16,616 nt of DNA, taken from Actinomycetota bacterium (lineage in GTDB: Bacteria; Actinomycetota; Actinomycetes; Acidothermales; Acidothermaceae). This document shows positions 6,267 to 14,014 of this stretch, piece after piece. A program made the translations under genes and the position numbers. Numbering within the stretch: the first letter of the stretch is position 1; every line of letters starts with the position of its first letter. Under the pieces are notes generated by a model. The model did no database searches. It saw nothing but the letters and a program-made list of their open reading frames with translations, and had not been told where the DNA came from. The stretch is from assembly GCA_003134755.1 (NCBI GenBank), contig PLCK01000051.1, positions 409 through 17,024 on the forward strand. The letters run 5' to 3'.

Positions 6267-9200
6267 TCACAGCGATGGCGAATCCTGTTCTGGGCCCGCG
6301 GCGGTCGAGAATGTTCGCGGGCGGGCGGCAGTTGTCGCGCGCGCCTGCCGGCACGCACCGAGTGCGCGTCCGCGAGCGATGCGTTGGTTCGGGTCGGGCG
6401 GGTCGGGTTCGCCGAGCGGGTGGCCGTGCTCCGGAACCTGATATCGGTCGCGGTACGCGGCGATTACTCCGACGGCGGCGACCCAGGTGGCTCGACGGCG
6501 CGGATCAACGGGGGGCTTCCCGAGTGCGCGTAGCCAGGTCGGCGGGTTGCGCAGTACCTGCCGGGTCACGGCGTCGGCGCGGCTAGTCATCAGGGCCTCG
6601 AGTTGCTCGATGGCGCCGCGTTGGTCTGCCGGAACGTCGGTGTCGGGTTGACCCGCGGGCGTGATGAGTCCGCCGATCAGTGGGTCGGCCCGATGCCCGG
6701 GGGGAGCCATGCGCTCGTGCCAGGCGGTCACGCGATGGTGCAGGACTGCGGCGAGGTCGCGGGCCGCCGCGGCGTCGTCCGTCGTGTCGTTGCGGACGTC
6801 CAGTGGTGCCGCTGCAACGAGCGCGGGCAGCACGCGTTGTATCGGGTGCCCGTCATGGTCGGCTCGACGAAGCGTTGCGACCAGTGGCCCATACGCGGGC
6901 GAGGCTTCGACCCGGCGCAGTTGGTTGACGGTTAGTCCGCTGCTGGCAATGACTGCCGCCCAGCGTTGGCGTTGCGCGGTTTGCACGAGGGTTTCGTGCA
7001 TCGGCGCGAGTTGCGCGAGCGAGGTCGCCTGGTCTTGCAGGGCGCGCAGGGCCTGGGTCGCCGAGGTCTGCGCACCGCTGGTGGCGAGGATCTGCGCCAT
7101 GACGTGGCGACCGGTCTGATCCGGTACGGGCGCCCCGTCGTAGCCGAGATCAGGGAGGTCTGTGGCGATGAACGCGTGGTTGTCGGCTCGGCCGCGGGTC
7201 ATCGCGACGTAGGCGAGTTCGCGACTCATACCTGGCCGCAGGATCACAAACGTTGCATCGACCGTCATGCCCTGCGCGCGATGCGCGGTGGTGGCGTAGC
7301 CCAGTTCGACGTGCTCGGCGACGTAGTCGGCTGGCAGCTGCACCTCGGACTTGCTCGCTCGTACTTGGGACTTGATGTCGGCCTTCCTTTGCACGAGCAG
7401 CGACCCGTCGTCCGCGCGGGCGGTGACCATCCACAGGTCACCGTTGCGAACCCAAGCGCCGGTGCTGGTGCGCAGGTCACGGCGGTTGCGTCGGGTGACG
7501 ATCACGTCGCCGACACCTGCGACCGTGTCGTCATGCAAGCGGGCGCCGCCTGGTTCGACGGCGCCGGCGCGTACTCGCGTAGCGCGGGCTTGGGTGTTGA
7601 GGTCGGCGACGGTCGCGTTGTCCGCGGCAATCAGCAACGCACTCCGCCCGTCGCGGATCGCGGTTTCCCACGCGCTGTAAGCCCCGGCCGTCATCACCTC
7701 CGCGGGTCCGTCGTGCAACCGCCCGTGCGCCGCGTAGGTGTCGATGCAGTCGGTGTTACCGATGCGTAGTTGTTGGCCGGCGGCGGCTTCCCACGCAAGG
7801 TCGAAGCGCCACAGCGACGCCAGTTCGACGGCCTGGGTCTGCGTGGCGAGCAGCCCGAAGGCGCCGCCGGCGTCCACCGACGACAGTTGTCGGTGGTCAC
7901 CGACCAACAGCAGTTTTGCTCCGGCTGCTCGGGTTTGTTGGGCCAGCGTGTCCAGGGCCAAAGTGCCGGCCAGGGATGCTTCGTCGACGATGAGCAGCTG
8001 CCCGTAGTGGAGGCGGTAGCGAGCGTCCAGCGGCTTCCTAGGACCTTGCGCGGCCGCGCCGGTGGTCTCGTGCAGCCACTTGGCGGTGTTCTCACACCCG
8101 ATGCCGAGCGCTTCGGACAGTTCGTTCGCGGCGGTCGCGGACGGCGCGAGCCCGACGACGCTGCCCGGCCCGAACGCGTGCTCCCATGCCGCCCGCAACG
8201 CTCGCAGCGTGCGCGTCTTGCCGGAGCCGGCGGGTCCCACTAGCACGTCGATGTTGCGGCCGGAGGCGGCGATCGCCTGAACGGCGGCGCGCTGGTCGGT
8301 CGACAATCCAAGGGCCGTGTCGTGCATCACGTGGGCCACCAAGGCCTCATCGATGCGTGGGCTGTTCGTCGTCGTTGCTGCCGCGAGAAGCCGCTGCTCC
8401 GCATCCAGGACACGGCTGGAGGTGAAGACCTCGGCGCGGTGACGGCGAAACGCCGACGTGCCGTCGGCTCTCGCGAAGTCAGCGACCAACGGTGTCAGAT
8501 CAGGTGGTGTCAGCTGCAGGCAGTGGTCATCGATTGCGAGCTGGGCGACGCGTTCGACCAGCCGAAGCCGATCGGCGGGCGTAGCGAGGCGCAGCATTTT
8601 GGAGGCACGCGCCGCTTCGGCGAGCAGGTTCCAGCGCGTCCACGTCGCGCGCTTCTCCGTCACTGCGTCCACAACATCGGCGGCGAGTCGACGCAGCACC
8701 TCATCGTCAAACGCACCGGCCCGAGGCGTGCCCGGGCCGGTGTAAAGGATGCGGCGAACAAGGTGCTCGACTGGTTCGGGCAGCAGCCGGGTCGCGCGTT
8801 GCTGCCAGTCGCGCAGCAGCTCGGTCAGCCCACGGAGTTGCTTGGCGGGTCGGGACTTGCGGGTGGCCAACTGCCGGAGCCGGATCATTTCCGGTCGGCT
8901 AGGCGTGCGGCCTTTCGTAGCCCGGAACTCGTCGAGGAGATCGCGTAGCGATGCGTGGACTTGGGTGGCGCGGGTGGAGAACTCGGCCAGCAGCACGTCG
9001 TCGACTCCGTCGATTTCGAACCCCGGCGACCTCCGCTCACCGCGGTCGCGTAGTGCCCAGGTGGCGCCGGTGTCGCGGTGGACGGAGTCGGCGATGAGGC
9101 AGTCGTAGACCTCACTGACCGCGACGGTGGCGGCGTAAAGGGCTTTGGCGTCGATGCTGCGCCACCGCCCGTCCAAGCCTTGGACTTTGTTCGCGATCAC

Positions 9201-9866
9201 GAGGTGGGTGTGCAGGTTCGGGTCGCCGGTGCGGGTGTCCCAATGGTCGAACCCGGCCGCGATCGCTCCGCGGACCGGGACTTGGGCGACTCCGCCGGAG
9301 CCGATCCGGGTGAAGAGCGCGTGCCCCTCGATCAGTTGCAGACAGGTGTTGACGGCGTCGCGGTGCGCATTCGCGATCCGGGTCTGGGTGGCTGGGTCGG
9401 CGAGTGCCCACAGCACGCTGACCGACTTCGGCACGGTGAACGTTAGGTCGAACCCGGAGCACGCGATCGGTGTCCGGCGCCGCTGCTCCTCCAACTCGAT
9501 GACCGCGATCGCCGCAACGCGATCGGGCTTCGGCAGATCAGCTGGCAACGCAACAATGCGGGCCGCGATCCGCTCGGTCGCGGTCTTGTGCAACGCCCAC
9601 GCCTTACCCAACGGTTGCTCGGTGACCGGGTCGAGACCGAGACTGAAGAGCCGTTCCATCCCGGTCTCGTCGATCAACCCACTGACCCCGGCACCGGCGG
9701 CCAGGCCGGGCAGGCCGGCACCGAGCCACCGCCCGGGCGGGTAGCCGGCCGCGGTGTAGTACGCCGACAACGGCGTCTCCGCCGCGCGCTCCACATCCCC
9801 GCAGCAGGTGTGCCGCAACAGATACGTGACCCCGCCGCCGGCTGACAACTTGTGCAACGACATCAC
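6267..9866 (-). CDS. MobF-family conjugative relaxase/helicase (TraA/TraI-like)
   Basis: A 1199-residue protein. The relaxase domain (about 1-330) has the tyrosine pair Y36-Y37 (SAYYTAAGYPPGRW) and the HUH metal site HWDTRTGDPNLHTH with His208, His219 and His221, spaced as in F TraI. The helicase part has Walker A GPAGSGKT (542-549), Walker B LLIVDEAS (622-629), GDHRQLSSV (654-662), TTAHRAQGMTVD (857-868) and YVAMTRGR (884-891), i.e. RecD-like superfamily 1B. The enzyme nicks oriT, stays joined to the 5' end and unwinds the strand for transfer. The start is GTG 9866 or ATG 9863; the ribosome-binding site is weak. All catalytic residues seen are present, so it is probably functional. The C-terminal 290 residues are Ala/Arg-rich without a known domain. 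The element is therefore mobilizable or conjugative; mating-channel genes are not in the window. Confidence 0.95.
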   Translation of the reverse strand: MMSLHKLSAGGGVTYLLRHTCCGDVERAAETPLSAYYTAAGYPPGRWLGAGLPGLAAGAGVSGLIDETGMERLFSLGLDPVTEQPLGKAWALHKTATERIAARIVALPADLPKPDRVAAIAVIELEEQRRRTPIACSGFDLTFTVPKSVSVLWALADPATQTRIANAHRDAVNTCLQLIEGHALFTRIGSGGVAQVPVRGAIAAGFDHWDTRTGDPNLHTHLVIANKVQGLDGRWRSIDAKALYAATVAVSEVYDCLIADSVHRDTGATWALRDRGERRSPGFEIDGVDDVLLAEFSTRATQVHASLRDLLDEFRATKGRTPSRPEMIRLRQLATRKSRPAKQLRGLTELLRDWQQRATRLLPEPVEHLVRRILYTGPGTPRAGAFDDEVLRRLAADVVDAVTEKRATWTRWNLLAEAARASKMLRLATPADRLRLVERVAQLAIDDHCLQLTPPDLTPLVADFARADGTSAFRRHRAEVFTSSRVLDAEQRLLAAATTTNSPRIDEALVAHVMHDTALGLSTDQRAAVQAIAASGRNIDVLVGPAGSGKTRTLRALRAAWEHAFGPGSVVGLAPSATAANELSEALGIGCENTAKWLHETTGAAAQGPRKPLDARYRLHYGQLLIVDEASLAGTLALDTLAQQTRAAGAKLLLVGDHRQLSSVDAGGAFGLLATQTQAVELASLWRFDLAWEAAAGQQLRIGNTDCIDTYAAHGRLHDGPAEVMTAGAYSAWETAIRDGRSALLIAADNATVADLNTQARATRVRAGAVEPGGARLHDDTVAGVGDVIVTRRNRRDLRTSTGAWVRNGDLWMVTARADDGSLLVQRKADIKSQVRASKSEVQLPADYVAEHVELGYATTAHRAQGMTVDATFVILRPGMSRELAYVAMTRGRADNHAFIATDLPDLGYDGAPVPDQTGRHVMAQILATSGAQTSATQALRALQDQATSLAQLAPMHETLVQTAQRQRWAAVIASSGLTVNQLRRVEASPAYGPLVATLRRADHDGHPIQRVLPALVAAAPLDVRNDTTDDAAAARDLAAVLHHRVTAWHERMAPPGHRADPLIGGLITPAGQPDTDVPADQRGAIEQLEALMTSRADAVTRQVLRNPPTWLRALGKPPVDPRRRATWVAAVGVIAAYRDRYQVPEHGHPLGEPDPPDPNQRIARGRALGACRQARATTAARPRTFSTAAGPEQDSPSL

Positions 9867-9872
9867 CGACGA

Positions 9873-10037
9873 TCACCACCATCGGTGCGACCGGGCATGG
9901 GCACGGCGACGCCAACGGCGGCGTGCCGCGGCCGGCTTTTGCGCATCGTGGCGCCCCTCCCGAAGAAAAAGTCCTCTCACTAGGGGATGTGTGACACCAA
10001 GGTCGGGAAACTCGGGCCCTTCCGGCGGGCGGGCCAT
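9873..10037 (-). CDS. Possible small basic protein just upstream of the relaxase
   Basis: A 54-residue frame from ATG 10037, MARPPEGPEFPDLG..., ending in an Arg-rich tail (ARRRWRRR...) and a TGA at 9873-9875, 6 bases before the relaxase GTG. Spacing and strand suggest translational coupling to the relaxase, and a basic tail would suit an oriT-binding accessory protein. I do not recognise it, there is no clear ribosome-binding site, and an antisense frame overlaps its first bases only slightly. An upstream TTG at 10061 is possible but less likely. Confidence 0.3.
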   Translation of the reverse strand: MARPPEGPEFPDLGVTHPLVRGLFLREGRHDAQKPAAARRRWRRRAHARSHRWW

Positions 10038-10049
10038 TTCGTTATCGAA
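9952..10049. other. Non-coding or weakly coding stretch with short palindromes; candidate oriT region by position
   Basis: Upstream of the relaxase gene, where oriT often lies, TCCCGA (9958-9963) is inverted as TCGGGA (10003-10008), GTGT-G-ACAC occupies 9989-9997, and TTCG-TTAT-CGAA occupies 10038-10049. No known MobF nic sequence is recognised. The call rests on position and these short repeats only. Confidence 0.2.
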
Positions 10050-10051
10050 CT

Positions 10052-10327
10052 GTGACCACACAAGGCGCCCCCACGCCGACCGCCACGGCGTCGAAAAGGC
10101 CCCTCCCAGGACCCCTCGCCGCGCCTGCCACCAGATCGCAGAACAGCGTCATCCGCCGAGCCAAGACGGGACGCACGCAGCCCGGCCGCGAGGCTGACCC
10201 TCCTGGAGTGCAAGACGAGTCCGGGTTATTGCGATTGGTTTGCGAAGGGTTGGTCGGTCATGAGTTGTCCACTGATCACGCCTTCGCCTTCCTGCGCCGG
10301 GTTGTTGAGGGTGAGGCTGACAAGTGA
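10052..10327 (+). CDS. Possible small protein upstream of the 143-residue gene
   Basis: A 91-residue frame from GTG 10052 to TGA 10325-10327. The N-terminal half is Pro/Thr/Arg-rich and low in complexity. The C-terminal half, GVQDESGLLRLVCEGLVGHE then HAFAFLRRVVEGEADK, looks like an ordinary two-helix protein. It stops 19 bases before the next GTG, whose ribosome-binding site lies in the gap, so the two could form an operon. No family is recognised and no ribosome-binding site is evident at 10052; the start could be the GTG at 10208-10210 instead. Confidence 0.35.
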   Translation: MTTQGAPTPTATASKRPLPGPLAAPATRSQNSVIRRAKTGRTQPGREADPPGVQDESGLLRLVCEGLVGHELSTDHAFAFLRRVVEGEADK

Positions 10328-10346
10328 CCTAACAAGGAGGCAGGCA

Positions 10347-10778
10347 GTGGTCGGGGATGACGGGTCGAACGTCAAGCGACCGACGGCCAGTTTGGTTCGG
10401 CTATGGAGCGATGCGGTCGCGCTGCAGCAAGGCGCCGCTGCGATCGCCGTCCGACCCGGTGTCGACGACGACCTGCGCTTCACCACGGCCGCCGGCCACT
10501 GCGGCGAAGCAGCCGACGAAATCCACCGCGCCTACCCCAACATCGCCCAGCTCGGCGACGTGCCGGCGCTCGCCACACAGGTCGAGCACCTTGCCACAGT
10601 GGAGGCGACCGAACACCTGCTCGCGGCGACCGCGGCCGTCATCCATGACTTCGACGTCGACGACCCTGGCTTGCTCCCAACCGACATGCTCGCCGCCGGG
10701 TCGGCCGCGACGTGGCTAGGCCTGGCGCACTACGCGATGAGCGGTCGGTTTGCCGTGACGACGACGGCCGTCGAATGA
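10347..10778 (+). CDS. Hypothetical protein, Ala-rich, helical
   Basis: A 143-residue protein starting at GTG 10347, chosen because AAGGAGG (10334-10340) lies 6 bases upstream, the strongest ribosome-binding site in the window. The sequence is acidic and Ala/Asp-rich, predicted helical, with LVRLWSDAVALQQGAAAIAV near the N-terminus and LATVEATEHLLAATAAVIHD in the middle. No signal peptide, membrane segment or catalytic motif is visible. It is transcribed divergently from the relaxase and converges on the AbiE-type operon 23 bases downstream. I do not recognise the family; on a transfer element it may be an accessory or maintenance protein, which is inference from position only. Confidence 0.7.
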   Translation: MVGDDGSNVKRPTASLVRLWSDAVALQQGAAAIAVRPGVDDDLRFTTAAGHCGEAADEIHRAYPNIAQLGDVPALATQVEHLATVEATEHLLAATAAVIHDFDVDDPGLLPTDMLAAGSAATWLGLAHYAMSGRFAVTTTAVE

Positions 10779-10801
10779 ACGCGTCGATGTCGAGCAAGGG
10801 A

Positions 10802-11635
10802 CTAGTGCCGAAGCAGTGCCTGGCAGAACGTCTCGACGGCAACCAGTGCGTCTGCCGCGAGTGTTGAGGAATCTTCATCGGGGTGGTCGATGCCGAACTG
10901 GTCGGCGTAGGCGGTTGGCCCTTGCGCGCGAGGATCGGAGAAGTTCGCGGCCAGGTCCTGTAAGGCAGTTGTGAGACCACCGAGATCCGCGCCGAACGTA
11001 TCGAGCACCAGTTGGACGGCGGCTCGCGGACCGCCCGCGTCGTTGTGCAGGAGGACGAAGGCGATGTCGTACCAGTCCTTCGCCTTACGTCGTCCGTGCG
11101 CGGCGGCGACTTTCGCAAGTAGGAAGCCGGCGAGACCGGTCACGTTCACCTCGACGTTGCGCCACACCCCGCCGTCCTTCGCGGAGATTCGCCGCACCTC
11201 GACGTCACGAGCGGCGAAGCTGGTGCCGCGCAGGTTCGCTGCACCCAGATGTTCGCAGTCGTCGAAGATGACGGTGGCGCCGGCGGGTTCGGTCTCCAAG
11301 TCCACGAGCAGCTCGAACTTCACGACAGCTCGGACGCCGTCCGCAACTGTGGCCCACCGCCATACGCGCTCTCGATCCGGTACGAACTCGGCGTTGCGCA
11401 AGGCCTGTTCGAGCCGACGGGTGTTGACGACTCCGCCCGCAATCTCCAGGTCGACCTGCACGTCGATGTCGGTCGTACCGGCGTGCGCGACGCCTGCACC
11501 GGAGCACAGCAGCTGGGGCACGAGCCCGCCGAGGACGACGAACTCAGGCCGCTCGCCGTAGTGGTGCACCACTCGTACCAGAGCAAGCTCCGCTGCCGCG
11601 CGTGCAGCCTGGGACCGCACCGGTTCGTCATCCAT
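10802..11635 (-). CDS. AbiEii/AbiGii-type nucleotidyltransferase toxin
   Basis: A 277-residue protein. EFVVLGGLVPQLL (31-43) followed by TTDIDVQVDLE (54-64) is the polymerase-beta-type nucleotidyltransferase signature (GG...D-x-D), with Asp56 and Asp58 as the likely metal ligands. KFELLVDLE (106-114) may supply the third acidic residue. LLAKVAAAHGRRKAKDWYDI (172-191) is the K...R..KD.YD helix typical of AbiEii. In characterised AbiE systems the AbiEii toxin is a nucleotidyltransferase (GTP binding; MenT relatives modify tRNA) that causes growth arrest on phage infection. Its ATG lies inside the end of the upstream AbiEi-like gene (8-base overlap), so the pair is coupled. Substrate is unknown. 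The motifs appear intact. Confidence 0.78.
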   Translation of the reverse strand: MDDEPVRSQAARAAAELALVRVVHHYGERPEFVVLGGLVPQLLCSGAGVAHAGTTDIDVQVDLEIAGGVVNTRRLEQALRNAEFVPDRERVWRWATVADGVRAVVKFELLVDLETEPAGATVIFDDCEHLGAANLRGTSFAARDVEVRRISAKDGGVWRNVEVNVTGLAGFLLAKVAAAHGRRKAKDWYDIAFVLLHNDAGGPRAAVQLVLDTFGADLGGLTTALQDLAANFSDPRAQGPTAYADQFGIDHPDEDSSTLAADALVAVETFCQALLRH

Positions 11636-12635
11636 GCGCAGGCTCTTTCATAAAGTGCTCCCGAAGATGCTCGGCGGCGTCCTCGCCACGAACCCCGGTC
11701 TGCCGCAGATCCGCATAGACCCGCGGCCACGGCACGCACCGCACACCGTCACCGACCGTTTCGCAGAGGCGCTCGGTGGCCGATCCTGGGAAGGGTCGCA
11801 GCACGAGGCGCCCTCCCTCTACTGGGCGGGCACCAATCTCTCGGGCTGCGAGCTGGAGGTCGGCTAACGACGCGGCTTCGACGTAGATTTCGAGCGGTGC
11901 GATCTGCGTGAGAAAAGGTGCAAGTACCGCGGCCGCAAGTGAGCTGGTCGCCGCCCACGACCGGGCTGCCTGCTCCCAGCCGGATGCCGCCTCGATGACT
12001 TCCCTGGTCGGGTCTCGCCACACGACCCCGACGCGCAGCTCGAGATCCGCGCGCAGCGCGGGCACTGCCTCGGCGTAGGAATCGAGGAGCCCGTCGGCGT
12101 CCAGGATTCGTCGCGCGTTCAGCCGACCGCGCGGCTGGTCGGCAGCGAGAAAGCCGCTTTCGGCCAAGTAAGCCAAAGCCCGGCTGACGGATCCGACGGA
12201 CAGACCCGTGGTTTGCACCACTGCTGAACCCGTCGGTTCGGTACCGGACAGCACTGCCTCGGCGACCCCGAGCGTGGCACGTTTCCACGAAGCCTTCGCC
12301 GCGGGCGCGCGTGATGGCGATCCGTCGCGGGACACAAAGAGTGAACCAATGGCCAGCTGGGCCGCGCCTGTCTCATCGATCCAGCCGACCCCGGCCTCGT
12401 CGAGCAACGCCCGCGCGCCCGGCGACATCACCGGTGCGACCAGCAGCTCAGGTTGCGGCGAGGTGCTGAGAGCCTCCCGCACCTGGCGTGGCCACCCACG
12501 TACGAGCCAACCAGCGCGAACACGTGATCGTCCGATCCGAAGATCGGTGAGTGTGCCCGCGTCTCGGATGACGTCGACAGGTACCGACGACGGAAGGACT
12601 GCTCTTGCCGCAGCCACCAGCCGATCGGCACTCAT
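11628..12635 (-). CDS. AbiEi-like antitoxin/transcriptional regulator (type IV toxin-antitoxin)
   Basis: A 335-residue protein. LLVAPVMSPGARALLDEAGVGWIDETG (64-90) fits the block after the N-terminal region of AbiEi-like proteins. GSAVVQTTGLSVGSVSRALAYLAESGFL (136-163) is a clear winged-helix recognition region. VYADLRQTG...AAEHLREH near the C-terminus is also typical. AbiEi proteins repress their own promoter and prevent toxicity without binding the toxin. ATG 12635 is supported by AGGAG 6 bases upstream. A symmetric operator-like site lies at 12665-12689. It is longer than the well-studied AbiEi proteins (about 200-270 residues), so it may be a divergent actinobacterial branch or a related regulator. 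Confidence 0.68.
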   Translation of the reverse strand: MSADRLVAAARAVLPSSVPVDVIRDAGTLTDLRIGRSRVRAGWLVRGWPRQVREALSTSPQPELLVAPVMSPGARALLDEAGVGWIDETGAAQLAIGSLFVSRDGSPSRAPAAKASWKRATLGVAEAVLSGTEPTGSAVVQTTGLSVGSVSRALAYLAESGFLAADQPRGRLNARRILDADGLLDSYAEAVPALRADLELRVGVVWRDPTREVIEAASGWEQAARSWAATSSLAAAVLAPFLTQIAPLEIYVEAASLADLQLAAREIGARPVEGGRLVLRPFPGSATERLCETVGDGVRCVPWPRVYADLRQTGVRGEDAAEHLREHFMKEPAHG

Positions 12636-12664
12636 CCGCGACTCCTAACTTTCCATGGCTGAGC

Positions 12665-12689
12665 ATACCTCAATACATCAGTGAGGTAT
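12665..12689 (-). promoter_or_regulatory. Operator-like inverted repeat upstream of the AbiEi-like gene
   Basis: ATACCTCA (12665-12672) and TGAGGTAT (12682-12689) are perfect 8-base inverted copies separated by 9 bases. A third, direct half-copy ATACATCA (12673-12680, 7 of 8 identical) fills the spacer. The site is in a local A/T-rich patch 30 bases upstream of ATG 12635, and a -10-like TATGCT (12667-12662, minus strand) overlaps it, as expected for autorepression. Confidence 0.6.
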
Positions 12690-12851
12690 TTTAATTACTG
12701 AGCTTTTCGCTCCCCGAGGCATGGTTGCGGCACGATGGCTCGGGTGCCACGGAACGGCAATCATCAGGAACCTGGAACGGCACGGCAGGACGGCCGCCCT
12801 GAGTTGCACGCAGTCCACCAACGTGAAGGCGATGGCGCGCGTGTGGGCGAG

Positions 12852-12880
12852 CTGCTCGCTACGTGACTGAGTGCGAGCAG
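12852..12880. repeat. 8-base inverted repeat upstream of the GNAT gene
   Basis: CTGCTCGC (12852-12859) and GCGAGCAG (12873-12880) are perfect inverted copies with a 13-base spacer. It lies about 35 bases before the candidate -10 box (TACTCT, 12915-12920). It may be an operator or a hairpin that blocks read-through; no U-tract follows. Confidence 0.4.
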
Positions 12881-12914
12881 GGGCAACCGCATCGAAAGAC
12901 TCGGGTTCCGCGCG

Positions 12915-12928
12915 TACTCTTCCCTGGC
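12915..12928 (+). promoter_or_regulatory. Candidate -10 box for a leaderless GNAT gene
   Basis: TACTCT (12915-12920) fits TANNNT and ends 8 bases before ATG 12929, with no Shine-Dalgarno between, so the message may start at the initiation codon. No clear -35 is seen. Confidence 0.35.
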
Positions 12929-13552
12929 ATGTCCGACGAATTCGGCAGTGCCGTCGGGGCCCATGAGGCCGAGGCGCCGCGGTGGGTAACCGTCGCTCCC
13001 GGGCCCCAAATGAGCGTCGACTGGGACTCGTGGGTGGTCGAGCTGCATGCGCGAGACTCCGGCGGCGATCAGCTCATCGCCTCCACAAGTCTCCTCACGT
13101 TGGCCGTCGACTCCATGAACCACACTCCCGAACCATTCTTGGAGGAGCTGTTCGCCTCGCAGGGCGACGAACCTCTGGGTCTTCGGGCGGACCTGCCTAC
13201 GCCGACTTCGGGCAGCCAGCTTGTCTATATTCGACATTTTTTGGTCCGCTTCGAGTGGCGCCGCCACGGACTCGGTACCGAACTGCTGAGCACGGCCCTG
13301 GCCGAGTGCGCTCCGCAGCCCCACATCGTCGGCCTCATTCCGGTACCGGACGACGCCGGTGATGAGCACCGCCCGCCCGTCGATCCCACCGACCCTCAGC
13401 AAATAGCCGAAGTGCAGGCGTACTGGCGCTCCCTTGGGTTCGCGCCCTACGGCGATCCAGACTCCACGACCGGTCTCCAAACATGGATCCGCTTGGACGC
13501 GCACGAACTCATCGACCCGATGCACACCGCGTCACGCGTCCCGCCGCTCTGA
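12929..13552 (+). CDS. GNAT-family N-acetyltransferase
   Basis: A 207-residue protein. LVYIRHFLVRFEWRRHGLGT (98-117) contains strand 4 and the acetyl-CoA pyrophosphate loop R/Q-x-x-G-x-G/A, here R112-H-G-L-G. AYWRSLGFAPYGD (164-176) is the usual C-terminal Tyr/Phe motif. A substrate cannot be named: free amines, antibiotics and protein N-termini or charged tRNAs are all possible in this family. ATG 12929 is preferred over an in-frame GTG at 12863 because family-like sequence begins there and a TANNNT box lies just upstream. It is divergent from the AbiE pair and stands alone on +. GNATs occur as toxins with RHH antitoxins, but no such partner is adjacent. Confidence 0.8.
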   Translation: MSDEFGSAVGAHEAEAPRWVTVAPGPQMSVDWDSWVVELHARDSGGDQLIASTSLLTLAVDSMNHTPEPFLEELFASQGDEPLGLRADLPTPTSGSQLVYIRHFLVRFEWRRHGLGTELLSTALAECAPQPHIVGLIPVPDDAGDEHRPPVDPTDPQQIAEVQAYWRSLGFAPYGDPDSTTGLQTWIRLDAHELIDPMHTASRVPPL

Positions 13553-13583
13553 CCTGGGCCGGATGCCGGTCGAGATCGCGGTG

Positions 13584-13625
13584 GCGGGCGGGCCCGCATC
13601 GTCGAGGGGCACATTTTTTCCCTCG
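13584..13625 (+). terminator. Possible terminator after the GNAT gene
   Basis: A GC hairpin, GCGGG (13584-13588), tetraloop, CCCGC (13593-13597), lies 32 bases after the stop. It is followed by CGAGGG (13603-13608) pairing with CCCTCG (13620-13625) around a loop that holds a run of six T. Either part could end transcription; the T-run is within the second loop rather than after a stem. Confidence 0.35.
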
Positions 13626-13844
13626 CGCCCGCACGCCCGCCAGACCTGACCGGGCGCCTCTAGTTAGAAGAGGACGGGATCCGGTTCCAGTTGTCGCCGC
13701 CGCTACGCTCCGGGCTGCCTTTGCGGACTCGGGGCACTGCTCTTCCCGCAATCTGCGTTTCAGAGCCTTCCCGAGCGTGTCGCTGAGCTATCCTTCGCGT
13801 AGGGAGAACGTTACCGTCGGCAAGTAGCGGCCGCCACCCCGATC

Positions 13845-13899
13845 ACCCCTACCTTCGAACCGGTGCGAAGCAGTTCTCTCCCGAACTAACCCCTACCTT
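13845..13899. repeat. Paired 11-base direct repeats flanking two hairpins
   Basis: ACCCCTACCTT occurs exactly at 13845-13855 and 13889-13899, 44 bases apart start to start (about four helical turns). Between them CTTCG (13853-13857) pairs with CGAAG (13866-13870), and AGTTC (13872-13876) pairs with GAACT (13883-13887). The set lies about 120 bases before the gene at 14015, as iterons or regulator sites might. Confidence 0.55.
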
Positions 13900-13939
13900 T
13901 AGACCTGGGTGTCGTATTACCTCTATGGCGGCTACTACG

Positions 13940-13978
13940 AGATAGCATCGATACCCAGTTAGATAGCCACTCATAGCT
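13940..13978. repeat. Short direct repeats in a local A/T-rich patch
   Basis: AGATAGC occurs at 13940-13946 and 13961-13967, 21 bases apart (two helical turns), with a third partial copy CATAGCT near 13972-13978. The surrounding 13905-13978 is richer in A/T than its neighbours, which could ease melting at an origin or promoter. The remainder of the 13626-13844 gap shows no gene or clear site. Confidence 0.35.
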
Positions 13979-14014
13979 CCCCCGGCCTGCACAAGCGACA
14001 CGAGGTGGCGGCTC

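Noticed and set aside
5781..6533. Long + strand open frame of 250 codons
   Set aside because: It lies antisense to xis and the relaxase end, both with clear motifs, and its Arg/Ser/Pro-rich product has no domain.
6966..7769. 267-codon + strand frame
   Set aside because: Antisense shadow of the relaxase helicase domain in GC-rich DNA; the relaxase motifs are unambiguous.
12764..13525. 253-codon minus strand frame
   Set aside because: Antisense to the GNAT gene, whose acetyl-CoA motif RRHGLG and Tyr/Phe motif are clear.
13853..13870. tRNA T-loop-like GGTTCGAA on the minus strand
   Set aside because: No matching T stem, anticodon arm or acceptor stem around it; it is explained by the CTTCG/CGAAG hairpin.
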